Positions 1-6,923 of a DNA stretch of 25,501 bases are shown in pieces. The notes beneath the pieces are model-generated. The model was not told where the DNA came from. It saw nothing but the letters and a program-made list of their open reading frames with translations, and searched no databases. Source of the DNA: Savagea sp. (lineage in GTDB: Bacteria > Bacillota > Bacilli > Bacillales_A > Planococcaceae); NCBI GenBank assembly GCA_030152585.1, contig JASLJC010000064.1:1-25501 (forward strand), given 5' to 3'. Position 1 is the stretch's first letter. Every line of letters begins with the position of its first letter. A program made the translations under genes and the position numbers.

Positions 1-16
1 AACGTACAAGTTCATC

Positions 17-133
17 GTTTCGTGACGATGGCGAAGAGGTCACACCCGTTCCCATACCGAACACGGTAGTTAAGCTCTTCAGCGCCGATGGTAGTAGGTT
101 GTCATGACCTGTGAGAGTAGGACGTTGCGAAGC
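17..133 (+). rRNA. rrf: 5S ribosomal RNA
   Basis: The stretch carries the highly conserved Firmicute 5S core (AAGAGGTCACACCCGTTCCC and ACCGAACACGG, then TTAAGCTCTTCAGCGCCGATGG and GAGAGTAGGACG). The ends were set by pairing the terminal helix: GTTTCGTGACG at 17-27 with CGTTGCGAAGC at 123-133, allowing G-U pairs. This gives about 117 nt, the normal length. It is the last gene of an rRNA operon whose 16S and 23S genes would lie left of the window. In Firmicutes the 5S precursor is trimmed by RNase M5, whose gene (rnmV) is also in this window. Mature ends could be off by a base or two. Confidence 0.96.
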
Positions 134-142
134 ACCTTTAAG

Positions 143-168
143 AAGAACCCTTTTGGGTTCTTTTTTTA
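143..168 (+). terminator. Rho-independent terminator of the rRNA operon
   Basis: A perfect 8-bp stem (AAGAACCC at 143-150, GGGTTCTT at 155-162) closes a TTTT loop and runs into a T-tract through 168. It starts 10 nt after the 5S gene, as expected for the end of an rrn operon. Confidence 0.92.
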
Positions 169-281
169 TTGTCTTTTTTTATGTCGATTTTGTATTTTAA
201 TTTGCTTTATCCTGACTGAATCTAGGACGATAAAGAGGAGACCGTGTATAATGGTACATAATCAGTAAAGGTGGAGAGTAG

Positions 282-899
282 ATGTTTATTACATTTGAAG
301 GTCCAGAAGGCGCGGGAAAAACGACCGTGTTACAAGAAGTTGCGATGCGTTTAGAACGAGAAGGTTATGAAATCGTAGTAACACGTGAACCGGGAGGGAT
401 TGCAATTGCAGAATCAATCCGCGAAGTGTTATTGCATCCTTCGCATACGGAAATGGATGGAATGACAGAAACGTTGTTATACGCTGCAGCTAGACGACAA
501 CATTTAGTCGAAAAAGTCATACCAGCGTTAGAAAAAGGAAAAGTCGTACTATGTGATCGGTTTATTGACAGTTCATTAGCTTACCAAGGTTATGCTCGAG
601 GAATTGGAGTCGAAATTGTGTATGCAATCAATCAGTTTGCAATTGATCGATGGATGCCGAAACATACATTGTTCTTTGACCTTCCTCCTGAACAAGGACT
701 CGCTCGAATCGCACAAAATGTGAAACGAGAAAACAATCGGTTAGATCAAGAGTCTTTGAATTTTCACTATCGTGTATATGAAGGGTATCAACAATTAATT
801 AAACGCTTTCCAGAGCGTATTCAAACGATTGATGCATCGCGTGCTCTTGAAGACGTCATTGAAACGACATATGAGCAGATAAAGGGTTACTTGGAATAA
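282..899 (+). CDS. tmk: Thymidylate kinase
   Basis: Phosphorylates dTMP to dTDP with ATP, an essential cytosolic step of dTTP synthesis. The 205-aa product has the usual length. It opens with FITFEGPEGAGKTT, the P-loop typical of bacterial Tmk (residues about 7-15), followed by a DRFIDSSLAYQGYARG segment matching the DR(Y/F) dTMP-binding motif, and an Arg-rich LID segment ending NRLD. The ATG at 282 is preceded by AAAGGTGGAG at a normal distance. A TATAAT at 247-252 may be its -10 element, but no convincing -35 box is visible. In B. subtilis several genes, including the sporulation gene csfB, lie between the rRNA operon and tmk; here tmk directly follows the 5S terminator. It heads the tmk-darA-yaaR-holB-ricT-yabA run. 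Confidence 0.97.
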   Translation: MFITFEGPEGAGKTTVLQEVAMRLEREGYEIVVTREPGGIAIAESIREVLLHPSHTEMDGMTETLLYAAARRQHLVEKVIPALEKGKVVLCDRFIDSSLAYQGYARGIGVEIVYAINQFAIDRWMPKHTLFFDLPPEQGLARIAQNVKRENNRLDQESLNFHYRVYEGYQQLIKRFPERIQTIDASRALEDVIETTYEQIKGYLE

Positions 900-921
900 G
901 CGTTTCGTTTCATGGTATAAT
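891..921 (+). promoter_or_regulatory. Putative sigma-A promoter of darA
   Basis: An extended -10 element TGGTATAAT (913-921) has a TTGGAA-like -35 at 891-896 inside the last codons of tmk. The spacer is 19 bp, long for sigma-A, but the TGn extension can compensate. It places transcription start about 20-25 nt upstream of darA. Confidence 0.6.
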
Positions 922-950
922 AGAGAAAATTGTAAAAGGGGAGGATTTCT

Positions 951-1280
951 ATGAAGTTAGTAGTAGCCGTCGTACAAGATGAAGATAGTAACCGTTTATC
1001 GACAGCGTTAACGAAACATGATTTCCGTGCAACGAAGTTAGCGAGTACCGGTGGTTTTTTACGATCGGGGAATACGACGTTTTTAATCGGAACGGATCGG
1101 AATCTCGTACCGCAACTACTCGATTTAATTCGAGAAAATTGTCGTGCACGTGAACAAATGGTAGCACCTGTTTCGCCGATGGGCGGTAATGTTGATTCGT
1201 ACATCCCTTATCCGGTAGAAGTAGAAGTCGGTGGAGCGACAGTATTTGTACTTCCGATTGAACAATTTCATCATTTTTAA
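951..1280 (+). CDS. darA: Cyclic di-AMP receptor, PII-like protein DarA/PstA
   Basis: This 109-aa protein, the same length as B. subtilis DarA (YaaQ), is a trimeric PII-like protein that binds the second messenger c-di-AMP. Its downstream target is not firmly known. Family hallmarks visible are the N-terminal MKLVVAVVQDEDSNRL, the TGGFLRSGNTTFLIG segment that lines the ligand pocket, and the C-terminal GGATVFVLPIEQFHHF. The start is well supported by AAAGGGGAGG just upstream and an extended -10 promoter ending at 921. It sits between tmk and yaaR as in other Bacillales. Identification rests on strong sequence resemblance over the full length; whether this copy binds c-di-AMP is inferred from the family. 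Confidence 0.95.
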   Translation: MKLVVAVVQDEDSNRLSTALTKHDFRATKLASTGGFLRSGNTTFLIGTDRNLVPQLLDLIRENCRAREQMVAPVSPMGGNVDSYIPYPVEVEVGGATVFVLPIEQFHHF

Positions 1281-1357
1281 TTGATGATTTGGTAGAGTTC
1301 GGATGAACGAATCGGTTCTATTTGCGCTCGGTCATTTATTTAAAGAGAGGTGATCAG

Positions 1358-1798
1358 ATGAAAGTAAACAATGCGCATCGTGTCGGTTTAGAAAAAATGC
1401 AAAATCACCCGATGAAATCGCCTCAAAAGCGAGCTCAGTTCGGACGAATGGTACAAGAACAGACGCAACGTCTAGGGAGTAATCAAATGACACGTTTGTT
1501 AAGTCATATTACAGTAGCTGGTGAACGTTTAGCGAATTCAAGACGTTTACGAGATCTTGCGAAATTTAAAATGCTCGTTCGCCGCTTTTTAAAAGAAGCG
1601 GTTGAAGGAGGTTTCGAATTAGAGCAATCTCATACGTGGAACCAATTCGGAGAAGGGCGTCGTCTTAATCTTGTGAAAGAAATTGATGAAAAACTCGTAC
1701 AGCTAGCAGAAGATATTTTAGATGAAGAACAGTCATCGGTCGATTTGTTAGCACGAGTCGGAGAAATTAAAGGATTATTAATTAATTTATATATGTAG
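1358..1798 (+). CDS. yaaR: YaaR family protein (DUF327)
   Basis: A 146-aa protein, the same length as B. subtilis YaaR, which belongs to DUF327 and has no established function. It is mostly alpha-helical and charged by inspection (for example LRDLAKFKMLVRRFLKEAVEGGFELEQSHTW), with no membrane segment, so it is probably a small cytosolic protein. I chose the ATG at 1358, preceded by GAGAGGTGAT at good spacing. The same frame stays open upstream to a TTG at 1322, but that would add 12 residues and lacks a ribosome binding site. Placement between darA and holB matches the conserved operon. I cannot infer a role beyond this neighbourhood. Confidence 0.9.
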   Translation: MKVNNAHRVGLEKMQNHPMKSPQKRAQFGRMVQEQTQRLGSNQMTRLLSHITVAGERLANSRRLRDLAKFKMLVRRFLKEAVEGGFELEQSHTWNQFGEGRRLNLVKEIDEKLVQLAEDILDEEQSSVDLLARVGEIKGLLINLYM

Positions 1799-1815
1799 AG
1801 TCAGGAGTTTACACG

Positions 1816-2814
1816 ATGAAAGTAGAAGATATCATCACTCACCAACTACCAGTGTGGGAGCAGTTAATGACTTCGTACAAAAAAGGTCGGATGAGCCATG
1901 CGTATTTATTTGAAGGTAGTGATCGTTCGAGTGTGAAAGCATTAGCGGTTGTTTATACGCAACTCCTACTTTGTGAAAGACCCGAAGTTGATCGTCCGTG
2001 TGGTGTGTGCCGTAATTGTGAACGTATCGTTCATAGTAACCATCCGAACGTCTTAACTGTTAAAAGAGAAACGACACAAATCCGAAAAGAACAAATTGAT
2101 CATGTAATTCGCCAAATGTCTCAAAAAGGATTTGAACGTGGTAAAAAAGTTTATATTATCGAAGAAGCAGATCGATTAAATTTATCTGCTGCCAACGCAT
2201 TATTGAAATTTTTAGAAGAGCCACTCGGTGATGTAACCGCGATTTTATTAACTGAATCACCGGCAGCGATATTGCCGACGATTCAGTCACGGTGTCAACG
2301 TATGACGTTAATCCCCCCAACACGTGAATTGTTTTGTCAACATTTAGAACAATCGTACGAAATGACCCATTCTATGGCTTCGACATTAGCGATGCTTACC
2401 GTTAGTGAAGAAGAGGCATTGCAGTTGTTAGATGAACAGTTTAAAGAAAAACGTGCACTCGTCCTCGAATTTATGGAAGTGATCGAACGTAATCCACAAG
2501 AAGCATTATTGTTCGTTCAACAAAAATGGTTAACGTATATGAAAGAACGAGAAGATGTAGAGTACGGACTGGACTTACTCTTGTATATTTATCGCGATAT
2601 CGTTACAGTAAAAGCAGGTCGCAGTTCTATGTTGGCGTATCCAGATTACCGAGATACGTTTGAACAGTATGCCTTACAATTTACGTATGCGCAGTTATCC
2701 CAACGAATGGATGCGATTTTACAAGCTAAGCAATATATGCATTCAAATATGAATCGTACACTACTCATTGAACAGTTAGTGTTAAATATGCAGGAGGGGT
2801 TTACTTTTGTTTAA
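1816..2814 (+). CDS. holB: DNA polymerase III subunit delta-prime (clamp loader)
   Basis: Component of the clamp-loader complex that, with tau/gamma and delta, opens and loads the sliding clamp. The 332-aa length fits the family. Near the N-terminus a four-cysteine cluster is visible (C-E-R-P-E-V-D-R-P-CGVCRNC), the zinc-binding module of the AAA+ domain. It is followed by VYIIEEADRLNLSAANALLKFLEEP and the QSRCQRM segment containing the SRC motif, which supplies the arginine finger to neighbouring subunits. The usual catalytic Walker A motif is absent, as expected for delta-prime. The ATG at 1816 lies 18 nt after the yaaR stop and is preceded by CAGGAG. Its end overlaps ricT by 8 nt, suggesting coupled translation. 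Confidence 0.95.
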   Translation: MKVEDIITHQLPVWEQLMTSYKKGRMSHAYLFEGSDRSSVKALAVVYTQLLLCERPEVDRPCGVCRNCERIVHSNHPNVLTVKRETTQIRKEQIDHVIRQMSQKGFERGKKVYIIEEADRLNLSAANALLKFLEEPLGDVTAILLTESPAAILPTIQSRCQRMTLIPPTRELFCQHLEQSYEMTHSMASTLAMLTVSEEEALQLLDEQFKEKRALVLEFMEVIERNPQEALLFVQQKWLTYMKEREDVEYGLDLLLYIYRDIVTVKAGRSSMLAYPDYRDTFEQYALQFTYAQLSQRMDAILQAKQYMHSNMNRTLLIEQLVLNMQEGFTFV

Positions 2815-3619
2815 AGTAGTAGGAGTCCGTTTTAAAAAAGCGGGAAAAATTTATTATTTTTCACCCGAAGCTTATGAAGTAACGATTGGAGATGCGGTAA
2901 TCGTTGAGACGTCTCGTGGTATCGAGTATGGAGAGGTCGTATTACCGGTTCGGGAAGTGAAAGAAAATGAAGTCGTTTTACCGCTCCGAAAAATGATCCG
3001 TTTAGCAACAGAAGAAGATCAACAACAAGTACAAACGAATGCGCGCGATGCGGAAGAAGCTTTTCCGATTTGTGTTGAAAAAATTGAAAAACATCGTCTT
3101 GAAATGAACTTAATTGATGTTGAATATACGTTTGATCGAAATAAAATTATATTTTACTTTACTGCTGAAGGACGTGTCGATTTTCGAAATCTCGTCAAAG
3201 ACTTAGCCGCAATATTCCGCACACGTATTGAATTGCGACAAATTGGCGTGCGGGACGAAGCGAAAATGTTAGGAGGTATCGGTCCTTGTGGGCGGTTACT
3301 CTGTTGTTCAACATTTTTAGGAGATTTTGAGCCGGTTTCGATTAAAATGGCGAAAAATCAGCAGTTGTCACTCAATCCGACGAAAATCTCTGGGTTATGC
3401 GGTCGTCTCATGTGTTGTTTAAAGTATGAAAACGATATGTATGAAGAGTCGAAACGAAATATGCCGGATATGGGTGATTTTATACGTACACCTGATGGAA
3501 AAGGAAAAGTCGTCGGCTTAAATATGTTAGAACAGATCGTCCAAGTCCATTTACCGAAACTCGAACGAACTTTAGAATATACGTGGAGTGAACTCGAAAA
3601 AGCTCCGGCGTCGAAATGA
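2807..3619 (+). CDS. ricT: RicT, PSP1-domain subunit of the RicAFT complex
   Basis: Ortholog of B. subtilis YaaT/RicT. With RicA (YmcA) and RicF (YlbF) it forms an iron-sulfur complex that guides RNase Y-dependent mRNA maturation and influences biofilm, competence and sporulation. The 270-aa protein shows the PSP1 core (FDRNKIIFYFTAEGRVDFRNLVKDLA) and two cysteine blocks, GPCGRLLCC (C161, C166, C167) and LCGRLMCC (C198, C203, C204), which fit the known cluster ligands. Translation begins at TTG 2807, preceded by AGGAGGGG at 7-nt spacing and overlapping holB by 8 nt. It occurs here in a strain that lacks the local sporulation genes, so its retained function is more likely RNA processing than sporulation control. 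Confidence 0.94.
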   Translation: MFKVVGVRFKKAGKIYYFSPEAYEVTIGDAVIVETSRGIEYGEVVLPVREVKENEVVLPLRKMIRLATEEDQQQVQTNARDAEEAFPICVEKIEKHRLEMNLIDVEYTFDRNKIIFYFTAEGRVDFRNLVKDLAAIFRTRIELRQIGVRDEAKMLGGIGPCGRLLCCSTFLGDFEPVSIKMAKNQQLSLNPTKISGLCGRLMCCLKYENDMYEESKRNMPDMGDFIRTPDGKGKVVGLNMLEQIVQVHLPKLERTLEYTWSELEKAPASK

Positions 3620-3635
3620 TGAGGTGGCAAACAAG

Positions 3636-3980
3636 TTGAAGGAACAAAATTTTCTAGATCGTGTCATGGAGTTTGAGCAACAATTGGCCGACTTACAAGA
3701 ACAATTTACTGAAATTATCGGCTTCGTCGCACAAATGACAGAAGAAAACCACTCGCTTCAGTTAGAGAACGAACATTTACGAAATCGTCTCGATGAATTG
3801 ACAAAAGACCCTTCGGAAGATTCTGCTACGTCTGATGCAGCAGATGTCGGAGAAGGTGTCGACAACTTAGCGCGTATTTACCATGAAGGATATCACGTCT
3901 GTAACGTAGAGTACGGTCGAAGCCGTCGTGGAGAAGATTGTCTATTTTGCTTATCTTTTTTAAATAAACAAAATAAATAA
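3636..3980 (+). CDS. yabA: Replication initiation control protein YabA
   Basis: YabA binds DnaA and the DnaN clamp and limits re-initiation of chromosome replication. This 114-aa version has the two expected parts: an N-terminal leucine-rich coiled coil (FEQQLADLQEQFTEIIGFVAQMTEENHSLQLENEHLRNRLDEL) that tetramerises, and a C-terminal zinc-binding module HVCNVEYGRSRRGEDCLFCLSFLNK with the H-x-C and C-x2-C ligands. An acidic linker joins them. I set the start at TTG 3636, which has GAGGTGG at 3621-3627. The frame is open further upstream to 3588, but that extension overlaps ricT and has no ribosome binding site. A hairpin with a T-tract follows the gene. Confidence 0.93.
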   Translation: MKEQNFLDRVMEFEQQLADLQEQFTEIIGFVAQMTEENHSLQLENEHLRNRLDELTKDPSEDSATSDAADVGEGVDNLARIYHEGYHVCNVEYGRSRRGEDCLFCLSFLNKQNK

Positions 3981-3986
3981 AGGATA

Positions 3987-4017
3987 CCGGTGCCTTCAAT
4001 AGGCATCGGCTTTTTTA
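3987..4017 (+). terminator. Terminator-like hairpin after yabA
   Basis: CCGGTGCC (3987-3994) pairs with GGCATCGG (4002-4009) with one G-U pair and a 7-nt loop, followed by CTTTTTTAT. It is a good Rho-independent terminator. It ends only 19 nt before the trmN6 start and I see no promoter in between, so it probably attenuates rather than isolates trmN6-yazA-rsmI. Confidence 0.82.
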
Positions 4018-4035
4018 TCAAAAGTGAGGAATCAG

Positions 4036-4782
4036 ATGAAACGTTTATTAAAAGAAGACGAACGTCTCGACCATTTGTTAGCTGAACAATTACGTATTAT
4101 TCAAAGTCCGTCTGTCTTTTCATTTTCATTAGATGCGGTTGTTTTAGCTAATTTTGCGTCCATTCCTCGGAGAAAAAAAGGACGAATCGTCGATTTATGT
4201 ACAGGAAATGGTGTAATTCCATTGTTGTTAAGTCAACGAACCGGTGCTTCGATTACCGGCGTCGAATTACAACCGAGATTAGCCGATATGGCAAAACGAA
4301 GTGTCACATACAATGAATTAACGGAACAAATTACGATTGTTCAAGACGATGTAAAAAATATCCATCGTAAAATTGGCCAATCGTATTTTGATACGGTGAC
4401 GTGTAACCCTCCTTATTTTAAAGTGAGTGAAGGAAGCGTTCAAAACGAGTCGCCACACTATCGAATAGCTCGTCATGAAGTGGCTTTAACATTAGATGAA
4501 GCCGTAGCATCAAGTGCTCTTTTATTAAAACAAGGGGGCAAAGCAGCATTCGTTCATCGTCCCGATCGTTTTATCGATTTATTGCTCGCTTTTCGTACGT
4601 ATCGTCTCGAACCGAAACGTGCTCGGTTCGTTTATTCAAAGAGGAATGAAGAAGCAACCGTCGTTCTCGTCGAAGGCATTCGCGACGGCAGTCCCGGTTT
4701 TCAAATGCTCCCTCCTTTATACGTCTATGATGAAAACGGTCATTATACAGAAGAAATGCGTCGTATGATAGATGGAGCATAA
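4036..4782 (+). CDS. trmN6: tRNA1(Val) (adenine37-N6)-methyltransferase family protein (YabB)
   Basis: A SAM-dependent class I methyltransferase of 248 aa. Motif I is IVDLCTGNGVIPLLLS, the acidic post-I residue is in TGVELQ, and the catalytic motif is CNPPYF, the NPPY signature of N6-adenine (and some N5-glutamine) methyltransferases. Proteins of this subfamily methylate A37 of tRNA1-Val in E. coli; the exact tRNA substrate here is inferred. I chose ATG 4036, preceded by GTGAGGA at 4024-4030. A GTG at 4024 is in frame but would lie within the ribosome binding site. Its 3' end overlaps yazA by 11 nt, so the two are likely coupled. Confidence 0.9.
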   Translation: MKRLLKEDERLDHLLAEQLRIIQSPSVFSFSLDAVVLANFASIPRRKKGRIVDLCTGNGVIPLLLSQRTGASITGVELQPRLADMAKRSVTYNELTEQITIVQDDVKNIHRKIGQSYFDTVTCNPPYFKVSEGSVQNESPHYRIARHEVALTLDEAVASSALLLKQGGKAAFVHRPDRFIDLLLAFRTYRLEPKRARFVYSKRNEEATVVLVEGIRDGSPGFQMLPPLYVYDENGHYTEEMRRMIDGA

Positions 4783-5035
4783 ACATTATTTTTACGTCGT
4801 TCGTTGCGTAGATCATACGTATTATGCCGGATATACGAACGACTTAAGCCGTCGTATTCGGATGCATAATGAAGGAAAAGGAGCAAAATATACGCGAGGA
4901 CGTCGCCCCGTGACATGTATTTATTATGAAACGTACGATACGAAGCGACGAGCGATGCAACAAGAATATGCGTTTAAACAATTGACGCGTTTACAAAAAG
5001 AACAGTATATGAAAGGACGACAACATGATCAATAG
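4772..5035 (+). CDS. yazA: GIY-YIG nuclease superfamily protein (UPF0213)
   Basis: A small 87-aa single-domain member of the GIY-YIG superfamily. The family core is visible as FYVVRCVDHTYYAGYTNDLSRRIRMHNEGKGAKYTRGRRP, where YVV and YAG stand for the two signature tripeptides, followed by the conserved Arg and His. A conserved Glu-rich helix (MQQEYAFKQLTRLQKEQ) ends the domain. The biological substrate of this subfamily is not established; a role in DNA or RNA processing is only suggested by the fold. The ATG at 4772 overlaps trmN6 by 11 nt and its end overlaps rsmI by 11 nt, an arrangement conserved in Bacillales. Confidence 0.92.
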   Translation: MEHKHYFYVVRCVDHTYYAGYTNDLSRRIRMHNEGKGAKYTRGRRPVTCIYYETYDTKRRAMQQEYAFKQLTRLQKEQYMKGRQHDQ

Positions 5036-5909
5036 TCAAAAAAGTTATGATACGACGTTAGGAACTTTATATTTAGTTCCGACACCGATTGGCAATTTAG
5101 AAGATATGACGTTTCGTGCGATTCGTATTTTACAAGAAGCAGATGTCATCGCAGCAGAAGATACGCGAAATACGTCGAAGTTATGCCACCACTTCGACAT
5201 TCAAACACCGATGATCAGTTACCATGAACATAATGTAAAAGAAGCTGGCCCGAAATTAATCGAGCGGATGCTTAAAGGAGAAACTGTCGCACTCGTAAGT
5301 GATGCCGGCATGCCTTGTATTTCTGACCCGGGCGTAGACCTTGTATCGTTAGCAATCGAAGAAAATCTCGCTGTCGTTCCACTCCCCGGCGCGAATGCGG
5401 CTTTAACGGCATTAATTGCTTCCGGTTTAGTACCTCAACCTTTTACATTTTACGGTTTTTTGCCACGTTCAACGAAAGAACGAGACGAACAATTACGTCA
5501 ACTAGCTAAAAAAGAAGAGACGTGGATTGTATATGAAGCACCTCATCGATTGAAAAAAACACTCGTTGCGATGGAAAAAGCATGTTCTCCGACCCGTCGG
5601 ATCGTCTTAGCACGAGAATTGACGAAACGGTTCGAGCAATTTTTAAGAGGAACGATTGAAGAAGCAATTGAATGGGCATCGACTGAACGTGTCCGCGGTG
5701 AGTTTTGCTTAATTGTCGAAGGTAATGCGCATCAAATCGAAGAAGAGACGTCCGCTCCGTGGATGAATTGGTCCATTGTAGAACATGTCGACCGAATCAT
5801 TGAAGAAAAAGGAATCCGTTTGAAAGAAGCGACGAAAGAAGTAGCATCGTTACGCCAATTAAAAAGCAACGAAGTATACAAACATTATCACGAACAACAA
5901 GACAAATAA
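5025..5909 (+). CDS. rsmI: 16S rRNA (cytidine1402-2'-O)-methyltransferase
   Basis: RsmI methylates the ribose of C1402 in the decoding centre of 16S rRNA and supports decoding fidelity. The 294-aa protein begins with GTLYLVPTPIGNLEDMTFRAIRIL and contains AAEDTRNTSKL, VALVSDAGMPCISDPG and PLPGANAALTALIASG, the signatures of the tetrapyrrole-methylase-like fold used by this family. The C-terminal third is a short charged helical extension, as in other RsmI proteins. The ATG at 5025 overlaps yazA by 11 nt and lies after AAAGGACG. It is the last gene of the run and ends at a strong hairpin (6007-6056) shared with abrB on the other strand. Confidence 0.95.
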   Translation: MINSQKSYDTTLGTLYLVPTPIGNLEDMTFRAIRILQEADVIAAEDTRNTSKLCHHFDIQTPMISYHEHNVKEAGPKLIERMLKGETVALVSDAGMPCISDPGVDLVSLAIEENLAVVPLPGANAALTALIASGLVPQPFTFYGFLPRSTKERDEQLRQLAKKEETWIVYEAPHRLKKTLVAMEKACSPTRRIVLARELTKRFEQFLRGTIEEAIEWASTERVRGEFCLIVEGNAHQIEEETSAPWMNWSIVEHVDRIIEEKGIRLKEATKEVASLRQLKSNEVYKHYHEQQDK

Positions 5910-6001
5910 AACGAGTTCCTTCTATTATATAACGAAATATTTGTACGCTCGTCAAATAGCTAGATGTTGCAATAAGGAAAACATCCGTCTGTCATCAAAA
6001 G

Positions 6002-6060
6002 AAAAAAGCACTTTTAAAGTTTAGGCGGTTCATCGCCCCATAGCTTTAAAAGTGCTCTTT
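6002..6060. terminator. Bidirectional terminator between rsmI and abrB
   Basis: A perfect 13-bp stem, AGCACTTTTAAAG (6007-6019) with CTTTAAAAGTGCT (6044-6056), encloses a 24-nt loop that itself holds a small GGCG/CGCC hairpin (6024-6037). Six A residues at 6002-6007 give a T-tract for minus-strand transcripts (abrB), and CTCTTTTGTTT gives a weaker one for rsmI. Convergent genes on both sides fit a bidirectional terminator. Confidence 0.9.
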
Positions 6061-6063
6061 TGT

Positions 6064-6342
6064 TTATTGATTTAATTTGTTTTGGATTTCTTCCATTAAA
6101 ATCTCGGCTCCGCGTGGACTTAAAATAAGTTCACCGTCATTTAAGCGTAAGTTATCATCTGATACTTCACCTGTAATTGAACATGTCATGTTTGGCATAT
6201 ATTTCTTTAAAATAATTTTGTCATTGTCGACATAAATTTCAAGTGCGTCTTTTTGTCCAATTCCGAGTGTGCGTCGTAATTCGATTGGAATGACGACACG
6301 TCCTAGTTCATCTACTTTACGTACAATACCTGTTGATTTCAT
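6064..6342 (-). CDS. abrB: Transition state regulator AbrB
   Basis: AbrB is a small DNA-binding regulator that represses many stationary-phase genes during growth. The N-terminal MKSTGIVRKVDELGRVVIPIELRRTLGIGQKDALEIYVD is the swapped-hairpin DNA-binding domain, including the Arg and Lys residues that contact DNA. The C-terminal part keeps NMTC (the conserved Cys) and the multimerisation region. At 92 aa it is close to the 94-96 aa B. subtilis protein. I chose ATG 6342, which has GAGGAGG upstream on the minus strand; an in-frame start at 6360 lacks support. In B. subtilis abrB is repressed by Spo0A, but I see no TGTCGAA-like Spo0A box upstream here, consistent with loss of the sporulation pathway. 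It is the only minus-strand protein gene in the window. Confidence 0.95.
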   Translation of the reverse strand: MKSTGIVRKVDELGRVVIPIELRRTLGIGQKDALEIYVDNDKIILKKYMPNMTCSITGEVSDDNLRLNDGELILSPRGAEILMEEIQNKLNQ

Positions 6343-6409
6343 CGTATAATTCCTCCTCAATGTCTGTGTATCTTCACTTACTTATAATAAAAGTACGTTT
6401 TTCAACGGA

Positions 6410-6423
6410 TTCATAATTATGAA
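6410..6423. promoter_or_regulatory. Perfect 14-bp palindrome upstream of abrB
   Basis: TTCATAATTATGAA reads the same on both strands and lies 67 nt upstream of the abrB start. Symmetry and position make it a candidate operator, but AT-rich palindromes arise by chance and no known regulator consensus is matched with confidence. Confidence 0.35.
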
Positions 6424-6642
6424 GTGAGGTCAGCAATGCATCTTATTTCAATCTTGCAACTCGATTCTTTTCTAAAAAAGAATGAATTTTATCATTAAGC
6501 TAGTTTGAAAGCGACTTCCTGTTAGTCATGCAGCATAGTTATAAAAGATACTTTCTAATAATAACGGTAGTAGAGTGAAAATTACAAGTAAAACGGAAAT
6601 AAAAACAAAAATTTAAAGATTTGTTCACATTTTCATTGTATG

Positions 6643-6657
6643 TAGAAAACGCTTACT
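6643..6657. promoter_or_regulatory. cre-like box (candidate CcpA site)
   Basis: TAGAAAACGCTTACT agrees with the catabolite-responsive element pattern WTGAAARCGYTTWCW at 14 of 15 positions; the one deviation is A for the first conserved T. It lies 266 nt upstream of tatD and about 300 nt upstream of abrB. No strong promoter is seen next to it, so the regulated gene is unclear. Confidence 0.45.
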
Positions 6658-6923
6658 TTCGTTAAAAAGAGGAGATAAAAGAAAAAACATCAAATCCTTT
6701 AACGTGCAAAAGGAATAAAGATGATAGTTTTGTAATGAAACAAAATATTCAGATAATTTAAAAGTGTTGATATGAAAGCTTTTGTTTCTAATGTTATTCT
6801 GTATATATGGAAAATAAAGGATTCAATATTACAAAATTATGTGATGTGTCATCATTCTGTTACAAAGCTGTGATGAAAGAAACAATGGAACTCTCTAGAA
6901 TGAACCCAAGAAGGTGAGAACCT

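Larger units (their letters stand above)
6343..6923. other. Gene-free intergenic stretch between abrB and tatD (metG absent)
   Basis: This AT-rich stretch separates divergent abrB and tatD. In B. subtilis metG occupies this interval; no trace of its coding sequence is visible. I see no convincing open reading frame on either strand. ATG codons at 6721 and 6735 open frames of only 4 and 8 codons, although the first has AAAAGGA ahead of it. Supported elements are the abrB ribosome binding site, a 14-bp palindrome at 6410-6423 and a cre-like box at 6643-6657. A TTGATA at 6768-6773 and TTGTTT followed by TATATG near 6782-6808 are weak promoter candidates for tatD. There is no T-box signature (GGTGG-ACCGCG) and no recognisable riboswitch. 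Confidence 0.7.

Noticed and set aside
6721..6760. Tiny frames (4 and 8 codons) with AAAAGGA upstream, possible leader peptides
   Set aside because: Too short to distinguish from chance; no attenuator hairpin, T-box or conserved residues nearby.
6840..6923. Possible T-box or riboswitch leader ahead of tatD
   Set aside because: The T-box core (GGTGG-ACCGCG) and a terminator hairpin are absent, and I recognise no riboswitch consensus.
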